From contig JAUJYZ010001538.1 in NCBI GenBank assembly GCA_033675265.1, positions 521,001 through 585,000 of the forward strand: DNA of 64,000 bases. The letters are read 5' to 3'. Numbering within the stretch: the first letter of the stretch is position 1; the number at the start of each line of letters is the position of its first letter. The notes under the pieces were generated by a model. The model was not told the DNA's origin, did no database searches, and was given only the letters and a program-made list of their open reading frames with translations. Of this stretch, positions 57,957-64,000 are shown one piece after another. The position numbers and the translations under genes are program-made. The stretch comes from Actinostola sp. cb2023. Lineage: Eukaryota; Cnidaria; Anthozoa; Actiniaria; Actinostolidae.

Positions 57957-60026
57957 ATGAATGCAACTACTAGCGAGGCAATGGCAGAGAGGACTAAGCG
58001 GGCGGTTACGAAGAGAAAAAGAATTGGAGAAGGTAAGATATTAGAAACTATCACTACTGTAAGTAATGCGGAGGAGTACAAGTATGCTCAGCAGTGCCCG
58101 AGTGCATGCTGTGCGCGCACAAGTACGTTCTTTCTTTTGGAGTCATTTTCTCTATCCTTTTTCCTAAAAACTACGTAAACATTCCATTTAAAAGTAGCTT
58201 ATTTATTATGAAGAACGAATTAGGACCCACTGAATGTCTTTTTTCCTTAATTCGTCCAAACAATTTACCATTTCACCCATCGTATCTTTTCACTTTTCAA
58301 ATTTCGCACGTCGACTGAAAAATGAAAATTATTTTTGGCTTCAAACTTTCGTTTCTGATCTTTACGGATTGATTTCGAAATTCTTAGTCCATGTGGATGT
58401 GTTTTTGATTTCACATTGAATGATTTTAAGATCAATACAGTGTTTAAAATCTGTTTTATCTCCGGACAAAGGTATTTTCTTACCAAAGCAAGAGGCAAAA
58501 CTGAAACGCCGGGAAAGCAACAAATTTTCTGAAAAAGGAGAAAATAGTTTCTTTTCGATTTTTTGCTGAAAGAAGACTTTCTTCCTTTGAAACAAGCATT
58601 TGATCAGTACTAAAAATATCATTATATTATCTTAGAACTGTCAAGGAAAAATATTTTTAGTCAATTTTGAGTTGAAATACGCGCGGTGTTCACAAATGTA
58701 AAATTTTGAATTGGTAAAGAGGGGGGAGGGGACGGGAAATTATTCTGTTTTTCCAAAACTCGGCAAAAGTAAGGAAATCATTTCAAAACCAATAGGAAAC
58801 TAAGACAACACACAAATTACCAGAGAGAAAACACATTTATAAACTGAAGAACAAACGAAAACCCATAGATACAATCGAAGCGATCTCAATATATTAAAGC
58901 TTACATAATTTTTCTACGAATTAGCTTATTTTAAAACAAAACTGATCAAACAATCTTAATCGAAAATGGATATTTCGTTTATGGAAAAATGTAGCCGACC
59001 CGAATACCCGATCTATCTTGCAATTCGTGTTTTGACGAGTTCATGCGTTGTTTTTTCTTTTTAAGTTCTTAAAATCGGCTGAAATTATTAAGCTTACTGA
59101 AGCTCGAATTGAAATTATCCAACGTCTAGTAAGTTCTGAGACTGTAGCTGAATCAACTGAAATGGATGTTCGGCAGATTACAAAAACATGAAACTATCTA
59201 TGTTAGTAATTACCTGTTATAGAGGAATATAGCACCAGTATGTCGTAAGTTTACATATAGCTTTAATATGCTAGATGTCAGTATGCAATGAAGAAATGCA
59301 GTTCATCAAATTCAAAACCAGCGATTTGTTTCCTTCCAAATATCCAGATCTTGCATCATGTAGCTTTTCACTTGAATTGTTAATCCTTTAGGATATTTAA
59401 ACGCAGTTGAAGAGTTTTGACAAGTATATAAGCGCGGAATTTAGAATGTAGTCCACCAAGAACAAGATTGGTGAAACTGCAAGTATGCTTGTTTTTCTTG
59501 TGTGTGTGCGCATGACAGAAATCCTGTACGTAAAGCGGAAGTAAAAGTACATTTTTCCGGAAATGTATTTCCTATAGTGTAGGTTCCTCGTGTAAAGAAG
59601 CATAAAGATTCAGAAATGAGAAATTCCATGTCTTACATCTGTTTTAAGGACTTATTTGCTTGTTTAATAGTGTGTTTGTATATTTGTTTCATTGTCCAAA
59701 AAACTATACATATATATGTCTGTCTGTCCGTCCGTCCGTCCACCTGTATTTTTATTCATCATTTTTTATATTTTTCTCTTTTAACAGAAATGTGTTACCT
59801 TGTACGCTTCGAGAGCGATGGATTACTTGAAGTGCTTGTGGGCGAGCAGTCTGTTCGCCCATTTGATCATTGTGAAGATTTGGAAGATGAGTTTCTGTAT
59901 GATGGATTACTGCGAAGCGCTCTGGGAGCCAGATGGAAAATATTACGAAGCACAAATTCTAGAAATTAGCGGTAATCAACGACATTTTATGCAATGACAT
60001 TATTATTATTGTTATTGTTGTTATTA

Positions 60027-60064
<38 letters not shown>

Positions 60065-62837
60065 GATCCTGATATTCAAGTATATTTGCTTTTTAAACTC
60101 AGATGACAAGGACGATCTATTGAAAAAGAAACAACAAAAGAAAAAACAAAAAGCTGATGATCACAAGGAAGAAGACAAAGAACAGGAAGACGACAAACGA
60201 CCAGAACGACCCGCGACAACAAAAAAGGAACAGAAAAAAGAAAAGCTGAGCCAGATTAAAACGATGGCTGCTGTGCGGAAAGCACAGTCCGCAATAAACC
60301 TGCAGCAATACGAACTGGACGTCTCACAGCAACAACGACAACCACTACAACAACAACAACCACAACGACGACGACCACAACAGGAACAACGACCACAACA
60401 GGAACAACGACCACAACAGGAACGACCACAACAGAAACAACGACCACAACAGAAACAACAACGACAACAACAGCAACAACGACCACAACAGGAACAACAA
60501 CCACAACAGCAACAACGACCACAACAGGAACAACAACCACAACAGCAACAACCACAACAGAAACATCAACGACAACAACAACGACCACAACAGGAACAAC
60601 GACCACAACAACAACAACGACCACAACAACAACGACCCCAACAACGACAACAACAACAACAGCAACAACAACAGCCACAACAAGTACCTCCACAAGCTAC
60701 TAGCAGCGACGACGAAGATCAGCCGGCATGCTCAAACAAAGCATGCCAGGATGTGTACACTGTGTACACAACTTTGAAACAAAAATATGTAAAACTACAA
60801 AAGCGACTGGACGCTGTCAGTAAGTATTTTTATCAATATCACAACTTTCACACTTCACAATTAATCATTTACTCTTCTTTCTTAACAGTCAAGTCTAAAA
60901 CCCCGGTCGATGAGGCCAACACCCCAAAATCAGGGATTCTCGATCCCCAAGTTGCTGAATCATACCAGGTAAAAATGATGTTATCTCGAAATATTTTAGA
61001 TTGATGACGTGTAATTAGTATCTATCTTTTTCTACCCGGCAACACAGTAGTGCGCGCGCTAAGTATTTGAATTTACGCGCGCACACAGCTATGTATAGTT
61101 CAACGCATTATATTTTTAGCGAACTGAGGAGGTTGAGAAAACGAAACTAGTTTTCGCTAAGGTAAGTTAATAAATTAAGTGCGTATACTATGACATGTAA
61201 TTAGTAGGAATTCGAAAAAAGAACTGAAAAAAATATATACCTTTCCAAATACGACTGTACGTCAGTTGAGCTCAGTTGTCGCTTTCAAAGCAACAATCGT
61301 CAAGTCAAGACTGAAATGTTCAACTTTATCAAATATTACAATTTTACAACATTTGTCAAATTTCTCGTACGCTGATTGGATAAGGACTGAGACGCATATA
61401 GAATGACGTTTCGCTCGCGCACGGAACCAGCGCGCACTTGAATCAGTTTTTCTTGCAAATCTATTTGTCGTTTTGGGAGTCTTTTCGAATTCCGCTTTCC
61501 TGAGTAAAGGCCCAGACACACGGTGCAACTTTTCTTGCAATGTTGCGCGCAACAGTTGCAGAAGTAGGATCGAGTTCTACTACTACAACCGTTGCGCGCA
61601 ACGTTGCATCGTGTGACACCCAAAAAAAAGTCGCTTTTTGCTTATTTCCACACATGTATGAACATGTATATATAATATACCAATCAGCGTGCAAATACAC
61701 AGGTGAATGCAAAAAAAAAAAAAAAACAAGCGCAAGAAGGTACGCAAAAGACCATACATTGAAAATCGTACTCTAATTGTTTTCCACTACACTTAAACAG
61801 CTTTAGACAATATAATTTATTCCTTCCTTACTTTTTGTTCTAGATGAAAGAAGTTGTACAAGGCACCAACATTTTTTGGCACCAGGGCCAGAAATTAATG
61901 GCAAACTCAGCTGGCTCCTGGAAGGAGTACTTGTCAGTATTCCTCGACATCTTCTTCGGCAAAACAATACTTGCAAAGTCTTGTGCCAAGGGCACATTTG
62001 CGGGAAGAAGGAGAACCGACACTGTGCCTCTCCCACCAGCTATTTTGAACACTATAATAGGTGAGTTTATCAATAATAATTGTTTTTATCTTGAGCGATC
62101 TTGAGATTTCTGTTTTGCAGGTTGCAAAACTTTGTTACGTAAAGTACAAGCTCTTTCTACTTCATGCAACAAAGTTTGCAACCTGCAACAAATGACCGAA
62201 AATTTAATTTGTTGCGCGACAAGTTGCGCGAACGATGGTAATACGTGAAACATTGCTCTGCAACTTGCAACGCAACAATGTTGCGCGACAATAGTTGCAC
62301 GATTTTGTTGCTCGTATTACCGCACCTTTATGCCATCGCGCACGCTGGGTTTGTTTTCTTCAGAGATATGATACGAGTCGATTTCGTGTGATTGTGAAAA
62401 ATCACGGCGCACGACACGGCACGGATATAAAGTTTTTCACAGTCATACGAAATCTACTCAGATTGCTTTTTCGTCAGTGTCTACAACTCAAAACCATCTG
62501 TAATTTGTTAAATTTTCAGCCAATCAGAGCGCGCGGATTGACTTCACTATACAAAAATAACAAACAATTATAACTTACACCGTGATGACATTCTAAACTT
62601 ACATTTTCAGCTAAAGTCTGCCAACGTTTCAAAGATGTGGGGCCTTCTCAGATAATCATGAAGGTTAACCAAAAGTGCAGCGAAGCACGAAGGCCACCAA
62701 GAATGAGGTGCCCTGTACCTTCAACTGGCACTTCCACATCCACTTCCACTGAAGCATCTACAGTACTAGGTTGCGATACTGACCTAGCTAACGACTCCGA
62801 CTCCGACTCCGACGATAATGAAAGCTTCCAAGTGTAG
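57957..62837 (+). CDS. BEN-domain protein, seven exons, Gln-rich
   Basis: Exons 57957-58032, 59788-59971, 60103-60819, 60889-60968, 61120-61161, 61844-62060, 62611-62837. Every junction is GT/AG and phases agree. Removing one base in exon 2 (near 59900, where the frame of CYLVRFESDGLLEVL must switch to that of CEALWEPDGKYYEAQIL) gives exactly 513 codons. Residues about 162-283 are almost only Gln/Pro/Arg. A CX4C-like CSNKACQDVYT precedes a short coiled coil. The BEN domain spans exons 6-7 (SWKEYLSVFLDIFFGKTILA, then PLPPAILNTIIAKVCQRF). The tail is Ser/Thr/Asp-rich. BEN domains bind DNA or chromatin proteins in the nucleus. Here the gene is divergent from a TNP2-like transposase within one inverted-repeat unit, so it may be the element's DNA-binding protein. 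An alternative is a host gene. Confidence 0.8.
61508..61621. repeat. Short inverted repeat in BEN intron 5
   Basis: AGGCCCAGACACACGGTGCA at the left and TGCATCGTGTGACACCC at the right are imperfect inverted ends, and GTTGCGCGCAAC occurs in both arms. MITE-like. Confidence 0.6.
62105..62335. repeat. GTTGC-rich inverted repeat in BEN intron 6
   Basis: GCAGGTTGCAAAACTTTGTT and AACAAAGTTTGCAACCTGC pair, and TTGTTGCGCGACAAGTTGCG is related to the intron-5 repeat. Followed by the dispersed CCAATCAGAGCGCGCGGATT block. Confidence 0.6.
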
Positions 62838-63029
62838 TTAATTACGTTTTTACAGCTCAGCAGCCTACTTTTATGTATGCTATACTTTACTGGCTTTTAT
62901 ATTGGCCAATTGATTCCCATGTATTACGCAAAGAAAATTAAAATGTTATCATTGTGGACGAACAAATTGAAGCATTGATATGGGTAGGGTATAATAGGGC
63001 TTATATATAAATGACAACAAATATATGCA

Positions 63030-63751
63030 ACCATCATGTTTATACTTTTTTCCTATAAATTTCTTATATTTTCCATATTTATTCCGTATTTGTTTCCTAT
63101 AAATTTCTTATATTTGCCATATTTATTCCGTATTTTTTTCCTATAAATTTCTTATATTTTCCGTATTTATTCCTCATTTTTTTCCTATAAATTTTTTATA
63201 TTTTCCGTATTTATTCCGCATTTTTTCCTATACATTTCTTATTTTTTACGTATTTATTCCATATTTTTTCCCTATAAATTCCTTATATTTTCCGTATTTA
63301 TTCCGTATATTTTCCGTATTTCACTCAAATCAATGCCTTATATTATTCATATATATACCGCATTTTTGTCAGATAAATTCCTTATTTATCCATTATTTTC
63401 CCAGATATAATCCACATTTTTTTATTTCCATTTACCCGCATTTTTTCCATATTTGACTTTTAAATCAATATGCGGGCCGCATATTTTCCATATAAAAAAT
63501 ATATGGAAAATATCTGGAATTCGACCAAATCCGGATTTTTTCCATATATTTACGTATATTTTCCATATATTTTCCATATATCCGATATATGGATTATATG
63601 TGGCCCATATTTTTTCCATATAAAAACCTTGAAATACGGATTAAAACTGGCCATATAAATTCCATATATTACCCGGATATTTTCCATATATAATTCCATA
63701 TATTTTCCGCATTTGGCCCATATATGGCCCGTATAAATATTTTGGTATGGG
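63030..63751. repeat. Right subterminal repeat array
   Basis: A 44-bp tandem unit (CCTATAAATTTCTTATATTT at 63052, 63096, 63140, 63184, 63227) grades into CCATATAT-rich sequence (at least eight copies at 63480-63730) and the terminus GGTATGGG. Read inward it gives GGAAAATATATGG and AAATGCGG, mirroring the left array. Confidence 0.88.
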
Positions 63752-64000
63752 TCTTCCGCGCCTTCAAAGGTGCAACAGTTCCCAATACAAACATGGCAGA
63801 GGTAGGCCACTCGCGAAATGCAACAAGGGGTGCCAAAAACCAATCACTGGCAACATTGTGGAATGTGCCCTCCTTAAATCGAAACTACAAATGTATGAGA
63901 ATGGTACATAGGAGGTTCGAAACTACAAATGTATGAGAATGGTACATAGAGGAGGTCACTGCCAAACTCAATAGCAAAAGGAAACAACAACATTTAGTTT
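63752..64000. repeat. Flank with a 38-bp tandem pair
   Basis: CGAAACTACAAATGTATGAG with the following GGTACATAG occurs at about 63880 and 63918. No gene recognised in this last segment; an open frame (63724-63936) is unrecognised. Confidence 0.5.

Larger units (their letters stand above)
44613..63751. mobile_element. Candidate 19.1-kb two-gene DNA transposon (TNP2-like transposase + BEN protein)
   Basis: Left terminus CCCATACCAA...ATCCGGG and right terminus (reverse) CCCATACCAA...ATACGGG match in 20 of 24 positions. TC flanks both sides (44611-44612, 63752-63753). Both ends continue into arrays rich in ATATATGG and GGAAAATAT, oriented as mirror images. Between them lie two divergent multi-exon genes: a TNP2-like transposase-related gene (minus) and a BEN-domain gene (plus), filling nearly the whole span. 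CACTA-type (CMC) elements have short terminal repeats, 2-3 bp duplications, subterminal repeat arrays and often two proteins, so the architecture fits. The ends are not the classic CACTA sequence. Later insertions inside include piggyBac, SINE and MITE copies. The unit as one transposon is inference. Confidence 0.65.

Noticed and set aside
60256..60695. Val-rich and Leu-rich minus-strand ORFs
   Set aside because: They are antisense shadows of the Gln-rich tract in BEN exon 3.

Overview
The window is AT-rich, intron-bearing metazoan DNA, gene-poor and packed with transposable elements. The mix (BEL/Pao, Penelope-like, piggyBac, Harbinger and pogo elements, many short inverted-repeat elements, a tRNA-derived SINE, RecQ-like and BEN genes) suggests a marine invertebrate such as a sponge or cnidarian. 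I cannot fix the species from sequence alone.

Layout. 1-6.3 kb: the 3' part of a degraded BEL/Pao retrotransposon, itself hit by two insertions and sitting in an RPA-like reading frame. 8.5-8.8 kb: first exon of a secreted DOMON-domain gene (minus strand), with a 1.2-kb, 23-bp minisatellite just upstream. 11.4-13.0 kb: a 5'-truncated LINE. 14.4-15.7 kb: the 3' end of a pogo-like transposase with a PHD finger. 18.3-27.4 kb: a four-exon gene of a multicopy, uncharacterised family; its 7-kb intron holds a 6.35-kb element with 1.1-kb terminal inverted repeats and further nested elements. 28.8-30.3 kb: a related ankyrin-repeat gene with one frameshift. 31.0-33.1 kb: an element of a CACAGG-ended family with 7-bp target duplications. 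34.2-36.1 kb: RecQ-like helicase pseudogene. 36.8-39.8 kb: Harbinger remains. 40.2-41.0 kb: Penelope-like GIY-YIG end with a hammerhead-like motif. 41-43.2 kb: degenerate repeats. 43.4-44.3 kb: dead piggyBac fragment.

The main discovery is 44.6-63.75 kb. I read this as one 19.1-kb DNA transposon. It has imperfect 24-bp terminal inverted repeats (CCCATACCAA...CGGG), a 2-bp TC flank on both sides, and mirror-image subterminal arrays rich in ATATATGG. It carries two divergent multi-exon genes: a TNP2-like (CACTA-type) transposase-related gene on the minus strand and a BEN-domain gene on the plus strand. The two start codons are 317 bp apart across a spacer holding four 41-bp tandem repeats. By analogy with the two-protein En/Spm system, the BEN protein could be the subterminal-repeat binder. 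The copy has a few inactivating lesions and carries later insertions, including an apparently intact 2.42-kb piggyBac in one intron.

A second theme is Penelope-type hairpin insertions with small hammerhead-like cores, at 0.2-0.6, 16.7-16.9, 24.3 and 40.2 kb. All calls rest on reading the sequence and on recall of protein families; no database search was possible.
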